From Cannabis sativa (taxonomy: Eukaryota; Streptophyta; Magnoliopsida; Rosales; Cannabaceae): a DNA stretch of 64,000 nt. This document shows positions 48,679-61,747 of this stretch, one piece after another. The notes beneath the pieces were generated by a model. That model worked only from the letters and a program-made list of their open reading frames with translations, made no database searches and was not told the origin of the DNA. Every line of letters starts with the position of its first letter. Position 1 is the stretch's first letter. Location: the NCBI RefSeq assembly GCF_029168945.1, contig NC_083607.1:40285257-40349256 (forward strand), in the 5' to 3' direction. The position numbers and the translations under genes were made by a program.

Positions 48679-50558
48679 TTTTGGAATTATTTTACCAAGA
48701 TCTTAGATCTACTCACAAGTATGTTTATTAACACCCTAAATATGAACTTTCTAAAACGATGAAATAAACACGTATAAAGTTTAAGAAACCTTACATTGGG
48801 TGCAGCGGAATTAAATGACTTCCTCCGTTCAGATCTCTAACCCTTGTATCCTTTCTGTAGCAGAGTATTATCAAGATCTGAACCTGGATCTCTTTCTCTG
48901 AATATTTGATTCTGAAACTCCTTTGCTGATGATCTTTCTTCACGATCTTCCTCACTATGATTGAGGTATTGCTTGCTGTGTGTGGGCACTACTATAATCA
49001 CTAAGGTAATTTCGAAATATGAAGGAAGAAGAGAGAGAGAGAGTGGCGTCCAAGGTAGAGAGAGAAAGGCTCAGGTTTTCTGATTCAGAAGTGTAATTTT
49101 CCTGAAGCCTTCACTACCTATTTATAGCATTCCACTAGGGTTAGGTTTGAATTATTTGGCATTAAAATAATGAAAATATCAGTTTAAAATGCCTACAAAA
49201 GTGGCCGGCCAGGGCTTGCTGGGTTTGGGCCTTGCTTTTTGCAATTTTAACACTTTTGCGTCTGATTTTCTCAAAAATGCCAATTTTCTAATTCAACCAT
49301 TTAAATGCCAATTCTAACTATTTAATAACTATAAATAATTATTAAATAATATTGTCATTTATCATATTTATTAATTGAACCATACAAAGTATCATAATTA
49401 ACAAATATGCCCCTAACAACTCTTTCTTTACAATTTCACAATTACTTAGTGAAAATTTCACAAATAGACATAGTCTAATTTGAGAGTTATAATTGATTAA
49501 TCAAAACCAATTACATGAGTCTTACAAACAATATTATCTCAACTAGTGCGGCGACCATGGCTCTATATAACCGAGCTTCCAATAAGTAGATCAAGTATTT
49601 AGCACTAAAATTCACTAACTTATTAATTCTTCGTTGAATCCACGCATAGAACTTAGAATTGCACTCTCAGTATATAGAATGCTCTATATGTTCCACCATA
49701 TAGACGCATCATTAGTTATCCATTGTTATAATCCTAATGTGATCAATGATCCTCTATATGAATGATCTACACTGTAAAGGGATTAGATTACCGTAACACC
49801 CTACTATGTATTTTATCCTTATAACACTTGACCCCGTATAAATGATATTTCAGCTTATGTGAAATGAGTACTCCACCATTTATGTTCGTTTGGTCAAGCT
49901 CGAAGGAGATCATCCTTTGCTTACTATTCGCCAGATAGAAGCTATAGAGTCCATGTTTATGTTAGCGCTCCCACTCAATTGCACTACCGTGTTCCCAAAA
50001 TGTACGTATCACCCTGACCTAAAAGTAGGCTTAACTAACAAATCAAAGAACACGAATAGCCTTTCAAGATTGAGCCTAATCATAATAGGATTAAGAACAT
50101 TTGATCTAGGATCAACTTGGGGATATTGACTTGAATAGATTTTACGGTAAGTTTAATTAAATCTAAGTCAAAGTTCAATATCGGTCCCTTCCGATGCATA
50201 CTCCATGCATCCAACCTGAGCTTTACTTTAACCAATGTTCTGGAAAGAACACAGCATTTCTCCAAATGCAAGTAAACTCTTGTTGTAGATTATCATATCA
50301 GTAAAACCCTGTGTCTGATAAATCTAGGAAACTTTATTCACATAGTCATGTTTACTTTCCAATGTGATGACAACACAATAAACAGGATCAAGTATGTGAA
50401 AAGGGTTTAAGATAAATTTATAAATCAAATAGACAAGCAATTGATAAAGTGAATTAAAACATACACAAATGAATGAAAAATACTTCTGTTTCTTTACTGA
50501 TGTTGAATAAAATAGATTACATTGAAATGGAGTTTTATTTAGGGCGTAAAAACTAACA
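48679..50558 (-). repeat. 5' LTR of A (right)
   Basis: 1880 bp; the terminal tgttgg is ttttgg here. The reverse-strand TATA box is at 49119-49126. The ATTTC duplication follows at 50559-50563. Confidence 0.92.
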
Positions 50559-50563
50559 ATTTC
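50559..50563 (+). repeat. Target site duplication of element A, right (ATTTC)
   Basis: It matches 39743-39747. Confidence 0.9.
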
Positions 50564-52200
50564 TAACTAATTTTTCCATATCAACTTAAATTTGAATATC
50601 TTTTGAATTTAAAATTAAGTTGAGGAATTCTAGGAGTTGGTTATTGAAGATTCTAGAGATATTTTTTAAGTTGTTAAACTTAAAATGGAATATTCTTAAA
50701 TTAGGTTGTTACAACTTAATTTTGATATTTAATTAAATTATATTTGGAAATTTTTGAGTTGGTTATTTTAGATTCTTTCTATAACAACTTAAATTAAATA
50801 TTTTCCAAATTTTTGAAAAGATACTTAGTTAAATTGAGATATTTTCTAGATTGTAAAATTAATTGTTTAATAATTAATTTTTGTACAATTCAAGTTAAGA
50901 ATATTTTTCCTAGTATTAAACTAGAAATTAATATCTAAGTTGATTTTCATCATGATACTTATATATTAAATTGAAATTTAATATCTAAGTTGATTTTCAT
51001 CATGATACTTATCTATTATTATTTTCATGTTATTTAATTAAATAGAAAATTATTTTAAGTTTGAAATCTCATTTCTGAATAACTTAAATTTGAATAATTT
51101 TTCAAAATACATTTATTTTATTTTTTTAATCTTTTTCCCAAAATTTCAAAATTGCATTTCTTTAATGCAGAAATTTTGAATTTTATTTGAAAAATAGATT
51201 AAAGTTGAAAATTATTTATTTTAATTTTGGACCAACTTAAATCAATGATTTTTTCATTTGATGATTAATTAAAATAAATAAACTAAAATATATTATAATT
51301 AGAAAATGAATTAATTAATCAATGAAAGTCTAGATAGATTTTATCTCTTTGCTTGAAGTATTTTTCTAGTGATATTTAATTAAATAGAAAATTAATATTT
51401 AAGTTTTCATCATGATACTTAAATATTTGAATTTTTTTTAATTATTTAATTAAATAGGAAAATTAAATTTTTGTTGTAAATTAATTTATTAATTAATTTT
51501 GGGCCAACATAAAATTCGAATAATTTTTTCCAGTATTTATTTTTATTTTATTTGAAAGCATTTTTTGAAAATAGTATTCTTATATACTTCAATTTTCTAA
51601 ATGTAATATATATGTATAGAAAATTAAATTTGAGTTGTAAATTAATTTAAATTAATTTTGAAACAACTTAAATTGAATATTTTTCTAAATATTTATTGGA
51701 AGTTATTACTAATAGTTTCTGAATTGTGTATGAATTTATATTGAACCATGTTATTTTCTGTTATTAAATTGTAGTTTAATTTCGAATCTTCATTGTTGGT
51801 CTAACTTGGTTTGTTGTTCTAATGAGATAAATCCCTAATGGATTGTCAACATTAGACAAACATAATAGTGTTAGATCTCGAAAGATAAATATTGTAAATG
51901 TAACATCTAGTTGTTCATCAATTGATGACACCTTAGACTAGTATTTACAATATGAAACAAGAAGATTGTATAAAATAAGATTACTTTGACTCTCGCTAAT
52001 CGGAGCATCGTTGGATTCTTATTTAAAAACGAAATTATCCTAATTCCTCTTAGATTATTTATTTCGAATCAGCTCAATAACATATCATTGGATGAATGGT
52101 CTATAAATCATTTCATGTCATTCTATATTTTCTCTTAAGAAATTAAATACGCATATGATGATATTCCCAAAATTCTATCCAAAAATGATATAAATCCTCA
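50564..52200 (+). other. Leader of B, second part
   Basis: It continues the AT-rich leader interrupted at 39747. It carries one decayed copy of the recurring motif (gactctcgctaatcgg near 51989) and no gene. Confidence 0.7.
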
Positions 52201-54241
52201 ATCTTAGAAATCTCCTACTTGTATGGGAAAATCAGACTTAGAGTTAAATTAGTAGTGGTGGTCCAAGAAAGAATTACTCATAATACAGTTACACTTTCAC
52301 AAGTGTTTAATAACCATTTTCTATCAATGGATTCAAACTGTATGTTAGTAAGGAATATGAGTTTAGTATTCTGTGACCAGAATCCACTTGCACTATTCTA
52401 AGAACTCTTTGATATAACTAAAATTGAATCGTAAAAAGACACAACCATATTTTATAAATCTATGGCATTTGTATCTTGTTCATAGTGGTTTTGACAAGAT
52501 CATTCTCTGCAAAGAGTTAATATGCCTATATCCACTGAAAATAAGTTCATCTCATTCGCACATGGATGTACATTCAGGGGTGGATATGAGTTTTTTGTTA
52601 TATTCTTAAAACGATCACTCTAGATTTTACCTTATGCAAAGAATTTAGAAATGTTTAAAAAACTTCGTGAATTTCTAGCAATGGTGAAAAACCATTAAGG
52701 TAAGTGGTTAAAGATCTTGCGAACTGATAGGGGTGGAGAAATAGTTAGTAGATATGCAGAATGATGCAATAGTTGTATACTTAATGTAAATCATTACTAG
52801 ATTCATGGATGACCTAATCGAAATCTTAAGAAAAGCTAGAACTGTTAACCATGGTTTGCATGTTTATTAGCTATTCTAAGTGATTAAGGGTGGAACATCC
52901 CATAGTCAATAGATAAGAAAGTGTTTGTTTAAACAAACACTACTTTTCTAAGAAAATGACTAAGTCTGAAAATAAAGTAGCAAATAAAGAAGATATTTTT
53001 TTTTATTCCAAAAGTGTTCTATCATCTTATCCTTTACAAGATGATCTCACTGCCTCTGTTGTTTTGACACAATCGAAGAGGTTAATACCATTTAGTTTTC
53101 TTAGACATAATTCACGGTACCTTGTCGTAGTGGGAGGGCTTCTAGGAACTCACCTTATTATGATTTGGAAGACACTAGTGATTAAAATCCATTGTAAGTT
53201 TAAACAAGTAATGGATTGTCAAGATAAGAAACTAAGAAGAAAAGCCAAGAGAACTATGGTTTAATCCATTCACATGGAGTAACCTAAAGTTTTCTATTAC
53301 AAGGACATAAAAGGAAATTTTCGTTAATAAGTATATTCAATGGACTTAACAAAACTTCCTATTCCTAGTATTGTAGGTTTGCGTTTATCTAAACCTATGG
53401 CTTGTGGTATACCTGGTAATTACTTACTCTAATGCAAGTAACTTACTTTAGTAAGATGCTGAAGCATTTTCTTTCCAATGGCAATCTATAGAAGCTTCAC
53501 AAGTTCTAGGCATAGATTTTATTTATCTAAGGAAAAGTCTCAACTATTCCAGAAAAGATAAAGCCATGAAAGAATTTCTTAAATCAACAGTGAGAGGTCT
53601 CAGTTATGCTTTAGTATGCCTTAGACCAGACACCTGCTATTGAGTGGGAGTAATGAGTAGGTATCAGATTAATCTAGGAGAGGAACACTGGAAGACAATC
53701 AAGTAAATCTTAAGATTAAGAAGAGGAACTATATGTTAGTCGATAAGGCTGTGTTTAAAACTCTTAGACTACACCACATCAGATTTCGAGACTTGTCTTT
53801 GTGCTAGAAAGTCTGTTGATAAGATGGTGATTACTCTGGGGGTGGAGTAGGGATTTTGGAGAAGTGTAAAAACCTATCAGAAGTCTCTAGGTCTCAAGAG
53901 AGAGACTGAATGTTAAAGTTGCAGGAAAGGTACTTATTCAGTCTAAGGAAAGTTCTATACATTTGTGGCACCGTTCCAACTTGTCTAAACTACTAGTCTT
54001 ATTTCCTGATTAACCAAATAGTAGTTGCCAAAAGTATAGAATCCAGTATCCCAAGAGAGTAGACATATAGAGAGGAATTTCACATTATCAAGGATTTTGT
54101 GATTAAGGAAGAGTTATGGTGGAGAAGAGGTTGTGTTTAATTAAACCTGTCAGATCCTATAACGAGGAGTTTACTACTACTACACTTCATTTGTATATCA
54201 AGGTGTTGAGATTATTTTAAATGCACATTTTGTTTTATATT
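52201..54241 (+). pseudogene. Heavily decayed copia pol of B
   Basis: Fragments in copia order can be read in changing frames: GAG-pre-integrase (LWHLYLVHSGFDKIILCKEL, about 52448), integrase second Asp (KILRTDRGGE, 52711-52740), linker (RSGR near 53128), RT end (VRGLSYALVCLRPDTCY near 53590-53640, then MSRYQ) and RNase H (LGGG near 53837). Stops and indels are dense and YVDD is not readable. The apparent ORFs (52219-52401, 52424-52609, 52956-53264) are pieces of it. It is far more damaged than the pol of C, although B inserted after C. Confidence 0.8.
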
Positions 54242-54257
54242 AGTGCAAGTGGGAGTT
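54242..54257 (+). other. Polypurine tract of B
   Basis: agtgcaagtgggagtt directly precedes the 3' LTR. Confidence 0.75.
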
Positions 54258-54820
54258 TGTTGGGTTTTGTGCCCTAAATAAAACTCATTTTAATATAATC
54301 AGATTTACTTATTAATAAAGATCAGAAATAACATTTTATGTTGCATGGTTCGCATGATTTATTTCATGATTATATATATAATGTATGAATTCTATTTAAG
54401 TCCAAAACATAAGATTTGTTAATGATTATAGTGTTGTCAGCACAGTGGAATATAATCTTAATTATATGTTCGAAAGTTTATTCCCTGATTTTTCAGTTCA
54501 CTGGATTTAGACTGACATGATAATCAGCGATAGGTATTTTTACACCTTGGATAAGTGTTATGTCCTTTCCAGGGCATTGGCAAAGTTTACCAGTATCAGA
54601 TGTATGGAGTATACATCGGAAGTGACCGATATTAAACTTACCGTAATATCTATTCAATTCAATATCACCCGTTGATCATAAATCAAATGATCTTAATCCT
54701 CATATGATTAGGGTCGATCTCAAGAGTACTATACATGTTCTTTGATTTGTTAGTTAAGCCTACTTTTGGGTCAGGGTGATACGTACATTTTGGGAGCATG
54801 ATAGTATAATTGAGTGGGAG
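54258..54820 (+). repeat. 3' LTR of B, truncated
   Basis: It matches the first roughly 580 bp of the B 5' LTR up to 'attgagtgggag', then passes into reversed LTR text at 54821. Confidence 0.9.
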
Positions 54821-55304
54821 TGAACCTAATCATATCAGGATTAAGATCATTTGATCTAGGATCAACTAGGTGATATTGAATTGAATAGATATTACAGTAA
54901 GTTTAATAAATCTATATCAAAGTTCAATATCAGTCCCTTCCGATGCATACTCCATGCATCCAACCCAAGCTTTACTCTGACCTATGCTCTGGAAAGAACA
55001 TATATAGCATTTATGCAAGTAAAGTATGTTGTAGATTGTTATATCAGTAAAACCCAGTGTTCTGATAAATCTAGGAATCTTTATTCACATAATCTTGATT
55101 ACTTTCAACTGTGATGACGACACAATAAACAAGAATATAAATGTGAAAAGGGTTTGGATGAATTTATAAATCAAATTAACAAGTAAATGATAATGTGAAC
55201 CAAAAATTACACAAATGAATGAAAAATACTTATGTTTCTTTATTGATATTGAATGATACGGATTACATTGAATTTGAGTTTTATTTAGGGCATAAAACCC
55301 AACA
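54821..55304 (-). repeat. Shared LTR of D and C, right part
   Basis: It is collinear with the end of the C 5' LTR (63110-63595) and ends aaaacccaaca. It continues the LTR broken at 36082, minus about 110 bp. Confidence 0.85.
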
Positions 55305-55320
55305 AACTCCCACTTGCACT
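55305..55320 (-). other. Polypurine tract of C
   Basis: The minus strand reads agtgcaagtgggagtt directly before the LTR start. Confidence 0.75.
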
Positions 55321-55333
55321 AATATAAAACTAA

Positions 55334-56890
55334 TCAGTACATATCAATTAATCCTAAATTCTGACGGTGCTTTTCGAATGTAGTTCCTGCCAAGACTTTG
55401 GTGAATGGATCAGCTAGGTTATCCTCTGTGTCCACTTTCTCCACCAATACATCCCCTCTTGCCACATATTCTCTGACTATGTGATACTTTCTTTCTATAT
55501 GCTTGCTCCTTTTGTGGCTTCGAGGCTCCTTACTGTTGCCTATGGCTCTAGTGTTATCACAAAGAAAAACTAGAGGCTTTTCCATTCCTTGCACGACACC
55601 GAGTCCAGTGAAGAACTTTCTGTGCCAGACAAGTTCTTTCGCAGTCTCAGCAGCAGCTATGTATTTTGCCTCCATGGTAGAGTCTGAAATCGCAGTTTGT
55701 TTAGCACTTCTCCAAACCACTGCCCCACCCCCAAGAGTAAATACCATCCCAGATGTAGATTTCCTGTCATCAAGACATGCCTGGAAATCTGAGTCGGTAT
55801 AGCCTACGGGATTTAAAGCACCACCCTTGTAGACTAACACAAATTGCCTTGTACTCTTCAAGTACTTCAAGATATGCTTAATAGCAGTCCAATGTTCCTG
55901 TCCTGGATTTTTCTGATACCTGCTCACGATTCCTACAGCATAACAGATGTCAAGTCTAGTGCATAACATTGCATACATTAGACTGCCAACTACAGAAGCA
56001 TATGGAACTCTTCTCATGTCCTCTATCTTTTGAGGATCAGTGGGACACTGTTCCTTAGATAGACGGATACCATATCTAGAAGGCATTCTCGCCCCTTTGG
56101 TGTTGGTCATTGAGAATCTCTCTAAAACTTTATCAATGTAAGTTGTTTGAGAGAGAGCAAGGGATCTATTCTTACGGTTTCTGATAATCTGAATACCAAG
56201 AACATAGGCAGCCTCACCCAAATCTTTCATTTCGAATTGAGTGTCTAACCATTCCTTGATGTCAGTCATTTTCTTGACATTGTTTCTAATGATCAAAATG
56301 TCATCAACATAAAGGATGAGGAATACGACTACTTGGTCTTCCTTGAGTTGGTAAACACAAGGTTCATCTTCATTCTGAAGAAAGTCGTAGGACTTGATGA
56401 TTTCATCAAACCTTTTGTTCCAGGAGCGAGAAGCTTGCTTATGTCCATAAATAGACCAATTAAGTTTGCAAACTTTCTTTTCCTGCCCTGGAAGAACATA
56501 GCCTTCTGGTTGCTCCATATAGATGGTTTCTTCAAGAACCCCATTAAGGAAGGCTGTCTTGACATCCATTTGCCAGATTTCATAGTCGAAAGCGGCTGCG
56601 ATGGAGAGAAGAATTCGGATGGATTTGAGCATGGCGACTGGACTAAAAGTTTTCTCATAGTCCACACCTTCTCTTTGGGTGTAACCCTTGGCGACCAATC
56701 TAGCTTTAAAAGTTTCGACTTCGCCTCCAGCGCCTCTTTTCTTCTTGTAGACCCACTTACATCCGATTGGACGATAGTCATCGGGTGCGTCTACATATTC
56801 CCAAACTTTTTTTTTTCATGGAATCCATTTCTGAATCCATGCCGGCTGACCATCGTTTCCGTTCTGGACTTGTCATTGCCTGTTTATAGG
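55334..56890 (-). pseudogene. Copia RT and RNase H of C
   Basis: A 454-codon frame (55334-56698) runs from LVAKGYTQ-type text (VAKGYTQREGVDYEKTFSPV) through MDVKTAFLNGVLEETIYMEQ, the catalytic LYVDDILIIR and LDICYAVGIVSRYQKN to RNase H (GYTDSDFQACLDDRKSTSGM, TMEAKYIAAA). The YVDD is intact. In RNase H, EAEY is EAKY. Upstream of 56698, the frame that joins to the linker is displaced by a short indel near a poly-T run at 56808-56815. It is otherwise free of stops over the RT core. Confidence 0.92.
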
Positions 56891-58411
56891 TTAATGGGCC
56901 GTCATCAATACCGTCACCAACGACCATATTGATTTCACCATCCAAACCATAACGAGATGGTTTAGTAAAAACCCTCCCACTACGACAAGGAGCAATGATC
57001 TTCTGAACAGGAACTTTAGTGGTAGTTCTCTCGGTTGTATCAACATGTAAAGGTTCAACCGAGGAAGTGGGATTATCCCTACTTGAGTAGAAGAGGATGG
57101 AACATTAGAAGGACTTAAATCTGTAAGCATTTCCTCCAACACTACTTTACTTTGTGGTTTGAAATTCTTAATATAGTCATCTTTAAGGAAAGTGGCGTTT
57201 GTGGAAACAAACACTTTATTATCCTTGTGACTATAAAATAGTCCACCTCTAGTCTCTTTAGAATTTCCAACAAACATGCAAACCTGAGTTCGCTTTTCAA
57301 GTTTGTCATCTTTCTTTCTTAAGACATGAGCAGGGCACCCCGAGATTCTATAATGGCGTAAACTAGGTGTACGACCATTCCATAGTTCTAAAGGTGTCTT
57401 AGGGACTGATTTAGATGGAACAACATTTAAAATGCCAGTTGCCATCTGAATTGTATATCCCTAGAAGGACGTAGGTAGAGTTGAATAGCTAAGCATGGAC
57501 CTAACCATTTCCAAAAACGTGCGATTCCTTCTTTCTGCAACTCTATTTTTCTATGGTGTGCTAGGGGCAGTTAATTGGGATTCAATGCCAAGTTCGATCA
57601 AATGATCTTTGAACTGCATATCCATATATTCTCCACCCTTATCAGTTCGCAAGATCTTTAACGTTTTACCCAATTGGTTTTGAGCCAATGCAAGAAATTC
57701 TTGAAACTTTTCAAACGTTTCAGATTTCTTATGCATAAGGTAAATATGAACATATCTAAAGTAATCGTCAATGAAAGTGACAAAGTACTCATAACCACCT
57801 CTAGCTTTGACATTCAGTGGTCCACATAGATCTGAATGTACTATGCCTAGTTCTTTGGCCAGCTCTCCCTTTGCAGAGAAAGAACGTTTGGTCATCTTTC
57901 CTTCTAGGCAAGACTCGCAAACAGGTAATTCACCTATGACAACATTTTTTAATGGACCGTCTTTGGTTAGCCTATTTAGTCTGTCATAGCCTATGTGACC
58001 TAAACGTAAATGCCATAGATATGTTTCATTATCATTATTGATCTTTTGCTTTTTATGGTTTCTTGGTTTAGCTACTTTAAACAGTTCGTTATGTAGGGCA
58101 AATGGTTCGTTTGGTCTTAGAACATAAAGCCCATGTTCCATGGATGCAACACATATATGAATATCATTTCGAGAAATGGTAGAACCAGAATTCGAAAAAT
58201 CTAATTTGTATTGTTGCAATTGTAAGCATGAAACAGATATCAAGTTTCTACTGAAATTTGGAATGGATAAGACATTGTCTAATTCAAAAATTCTGTTTTG
58301 AAATTTGAGTTTCGCTTTTCCTCTAGCTCTAACCGATACCATTTTGCCATTACCTACCTTAAGTTTCAACTCCCCGGATTTCAAATAATTCCATTTTTCA
58401 AGCAATTGCAA
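56891..58411 (-). pseudogene. Copia GAG-pre-integrase and integrase of C
   Basis: The 286-codon frame (57551-58411) covers VGNGKMVSVRARGKAKLKF, YLWHLRLGHIGYDRLNRL, CESCLEGKMTKRSF, SDLCGPLNVK (first Asp) and LRTDKGGEYMDMQF (second Asp). After a stop at 57551-57553 the core continues with NRVAERRNRT (Glu), a second stop (TAG for Trp before GYTIQ) and ILNVVPSKSVPKTPLELW. A frameshift near 57075 follows SSSTQV, after which the RSGRV-type linker is read in another frame. The usual Gln-Asn-Gly before VAER is degraded. Confidence 0.88.
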
Positions 58412-58740
58412 TGAACAAATTACATGGTTCCTAGACCCAGAATCAAGAATCCAGATGGATTAATCATTCTCTAAAACACATGATTCGAAAACTAAAGCTT
58501 CACTGCTTAATTGTTTTCGAATTGTTGTTATTGCTGGTTCTATCTGATGTGAAGTATAATTTGAGGAAGTGGAATAACTTTCTCTAATCCTCTCAACTGA
58601 ACTTGAATTATTAGGATTGATGGAGCTATGAACTATTTGCTCTTCAGAGTGAACAATTCCCAGCTTATCTGCTTTTTGGAATTTCATGTTCATCATGAGC
58701 ACGTGTGAAGTATTACTCTGACCAGGATCTTATTCACATC
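58412..58740 (-). pseudogene. Copia protease of C, with residual gag end
   Basis: The minus strand reads WILDSGSRNHVICSLQLLEK across 58400-58454, with the protease D-S-G. Upstream is an 80-codon stretch (58460-58702; SEEQIVHSSINPNNSSSVER), preceded by SNTSHVLMMNMK. A TAA at 58460-58462 lies between the two. Before about 58740 the sequence becomes AT-rich leader, with no capsid domain and no CCHC knuckle, as in element A. Confidence 0.75.
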
Positions 58741-61728
58741 CTCAAGTTCATTCCTAAAGGCAATTTCTAGATGAGTGTTGGGATGTGGGTTGTACATTTC
58801 GGCACTACAAATATCAATAAACAGAAGTAAGTTTTTGGTTCAAAATTCATACACCAGTTCAGAAAATAACAAGTAATCAGATATGTTTGCAAAAATACTA
58901 AAACTCTAACATATTTTATTTTCCAAGGTTTCCAACATAATGAAATACAGTGTCTCGGTAGGGGAGAGTCAAAGAAAACATTAGTTGAATAGAGTAGTCA
59001 GCTCATCTAAAATGAAACCATTTTAGCAACTTTTTATTCGATCAAAATGAGAATCCAACGTTGTCCTGGTAGGCGAGAGTCAAAGTTATTCTCATTTTAT
59101 GAGCTTCCACCATTGTTTCATGTTTTATAAGTTCATCTCTAAGTAGTCACCGTAGGGGAGAGTCTAATAGAGACGAAAACTTACAAAACACTTATCAAAT
59201 GAGATCTTACGGTGTTAAATGCTTTCAACGAATAACCATCCATAAGGGGGACGAAGTCTAGCATCTCGACGTTATATTGAAAATATTTAACTATTGTAAA
59301 ACCAACAATGGAGATCGAATGTCTTTTGATTAAAGCTCATTATTTAAAAGAAATATGTATTTTATTTAATCATTTATTTTAATCTATATTTTAATAATGA
59401 AAATTACAAATTAAAAGTTGGTTAAAAAAAATTTCCAACTTCAATTAAATTTTCAATTATTTAATTTTCGAAAAAAAAATTCGAAATTAAATAAATAATT
59501 AAAATATAATAAAATAAAATTTGAAAAATATCTTATTTAAGTTGTCTAAAATATCCAACTTAAATATTTTTCAAATAAAATTTAATTAAATATCAAAATT
59601 AAGTTGTAACCACTTAATTTAAAAATATTCCATTTTAAGTTTATCCATATTTAAAGAAAATATCAACTTAAAAAATATCTAAAGAATCTTCAATAACTAA
59701 TTCCTAGAATTCTTCAACTTAATTTTGAAAGATATCAAATTCAAGTTGATCCAAAATTAGTTAAAAATAACTAATTTACAACTTAAATTAAAATTAAAAA
59801 AAAATATTCAAAATTGAAGTTGATAAAAAAAATAGTTAGAAAAAACCAATTTTCAACTTAAACAGGAATATCTAAAATTAAGCTTCAGAATAATCTAATT
59901 AGTTAAAATTCTATATTTAATTAAATACAAGAAAAATAAATATAGTTTATCTAGAAATAAATTCATTAAACTAAGTGTGTTTTTCTTAAATTAATTTCAA
60001 AATATACGAATAGAAAATTAAATTCCATTTACTTTGAAATTAATTATGTTGCTAATCAATTTTATTAGGTTAAACTAATTTAATTAACCTAGCACAGTTA
60101 TCCATATCAGGCAAATGGGCCTTCACAATTGGAGTAGTTCATGTGAGGGGGAGCTGGGTTCAGTATGTCGTACCCACTTCTATTGGTCCCCAACTCTCAC
60201 ACAAGGCCCAAAAGAGAGGCATTTAATCTTAAAATGAACAGCTGTTATTAATTGAATAGGCCCAAAAACTAAACGGGCCTAAATAAAATCTACCACGGTG
60301 TGACATTTTATTTAGCAACAATAACCTATATGCATCTATAACAAAAGTAAACATATAGGCTCACACAGGCACACAGATTTGGATGGATCCTATCATGTTA
60401 CTAGGTCATACACAGATGAAAGAAGAATGTAATATTTAGCTGGTACAAATTATTTACTTGACCTATTGACAATTGAACCATGGGTTAAAATCAGATCATT
60501 GGATCTGTCAACAAGTTAACCGTGACAATTTAGATCAAGCAATAATAGGTTTTTATAAAAGTTACACACAAGCTAAAAACACATACTCCTGCAACAAGTA
60601 GAATTGGATAGTTGGATGTAGGATTTATTTAATTTAAAATAATTAATTTCTAAAATAAAAAATAAATAAAATAAAATATTTTCAGTTTTAAATAAAATAA
60701 TATTTAAAATTAAACCTACAATTTTGAAAAATTAGGTTTCAACTAACCTAAATATCATTTCAAAAAAAAAATGCTAACTATCTTTTAAATTTCATGTTAT
60801 TTTATAAATTAAATATTCAATAAAAAATGATAATAAATATGGTTTTCTAATTTTATAATTTAATTTAAATAAAAAATAACAAAATTTAAAAGTTAGCAAA
60901 ATATCTTATATCTATTCAAAATATCATGATTATAGTAATCTTATTTTAAATTTAAATTAGGTCAAATAATTTTAAAAATAGAATAATTTAAAAAAAAATA
61001 ATAACTGACCTTAAATTTAAAAATAAGATAAAATAATCAAATTTAAAAATAAGATATAAAATTAAGCAAAAAAGCTAGATATTTACTTATTCTCAAGATC
61101 AAATTATACTAATATCAAAAATTAATTTTAAAAAAAAAAATCAATTAATTTAATTCTGATAATTAGAATTGAAATAGGAATAGTAAATATCTGAATACAA
61201 AACTACACAAAAAATCGGAAGCTAATTCCATGAAATAGCATGAAAAAACAAAGAAAACGAAAAAATTTGTGAGCTGTAAAGCATACCATCCGCGCGCGCA
61301 CAAGGAGGATGCTGGCCGAGGTTCCTCGGTGCTGGAGGCTGCAAGCAGCCATTCCACACGTGGATGAGGGGCATTAGGACAGCCCGTGCGTGTTTCCTCG
61401 GACAAATGATGTCCGAACACACGTCTGACCAAGTGAAACTAGGTGTCCGCGCGCGTGAGTGTGAGTCATCACCCCTATCTTTTTTTCAAATCTTCAAAAA
61501 ATTATAACTAATTCAAATAAAATTGAAATTGAGCTCTGTAAAAAAATAAATTGCTTAATTTTTTTCAAACTATCCAATAAAAATAATTCCAAAAACGAAA
61601 ATTCAATTATTTTTACAAAATTTCACAAACATCAATCAATCATCAATATAACACACAAAACAACAAGAAACCATCCAAATCACACACAAATCGTTTTAAG
61701 TTCAAATTTCTTGCAAGCAAATCAATTA
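58741..61728 (-). other. Leader of C, about 3 kb
   Basis: No gene. The recurring motif occurs at 58951-58970, 59061-59081 and 59147-59165; the conserved landmark lies at 60080-60260; the GC block lies at 61279-61475. The ORFs at 61163-61432 run through the GC block and are fortuitous. Confidence 0.75.
61279..61475 (-). other. GC-rich hairpin block in leader C
   Basis: Nearly identical to 34318-34513 in D. One of the small stems (ACCGAG/CTCGGT in D) is lost here because both arms changed without compensation (ccaag/ctagg). Confidence 0.65.
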
Positions 61729-61747
61729 CTATGGCTTTGAGGCCAGT
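61729..61747 (-). other. Primer binding site of C
   Basis: The minus strand reads actggcctcaaagccatag, two bases away from the F/A/D form. Confidence 0.7.

Larger units (their letters stand above)
39748..50558 (-). mobile_element. Copia-type element A, nearly complete but without gag
   Basis: The 10,811-bp element is bounded by ATTTC and inserted in the leader of B. On the minus strand: 5' LTR (50558-48679), PBS, 3-kb leader, PR fragment, a 650-bp insertion, GAG-pre-integrase, INT, RT, RNase H, PPT, 3' LTR (41634-39748). The two LTRs look very similar, so insertion was recent. The coding region has two TGA stops, one frameshift and the insertion. Confidence 0.93.

Noticed and set aside
52956..53264. 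102-codon ORF as an independent gene
   Set aside because: It lies within decayed pol of B, and another frame at the same place reads the RSGR linker of copia polyproteins.
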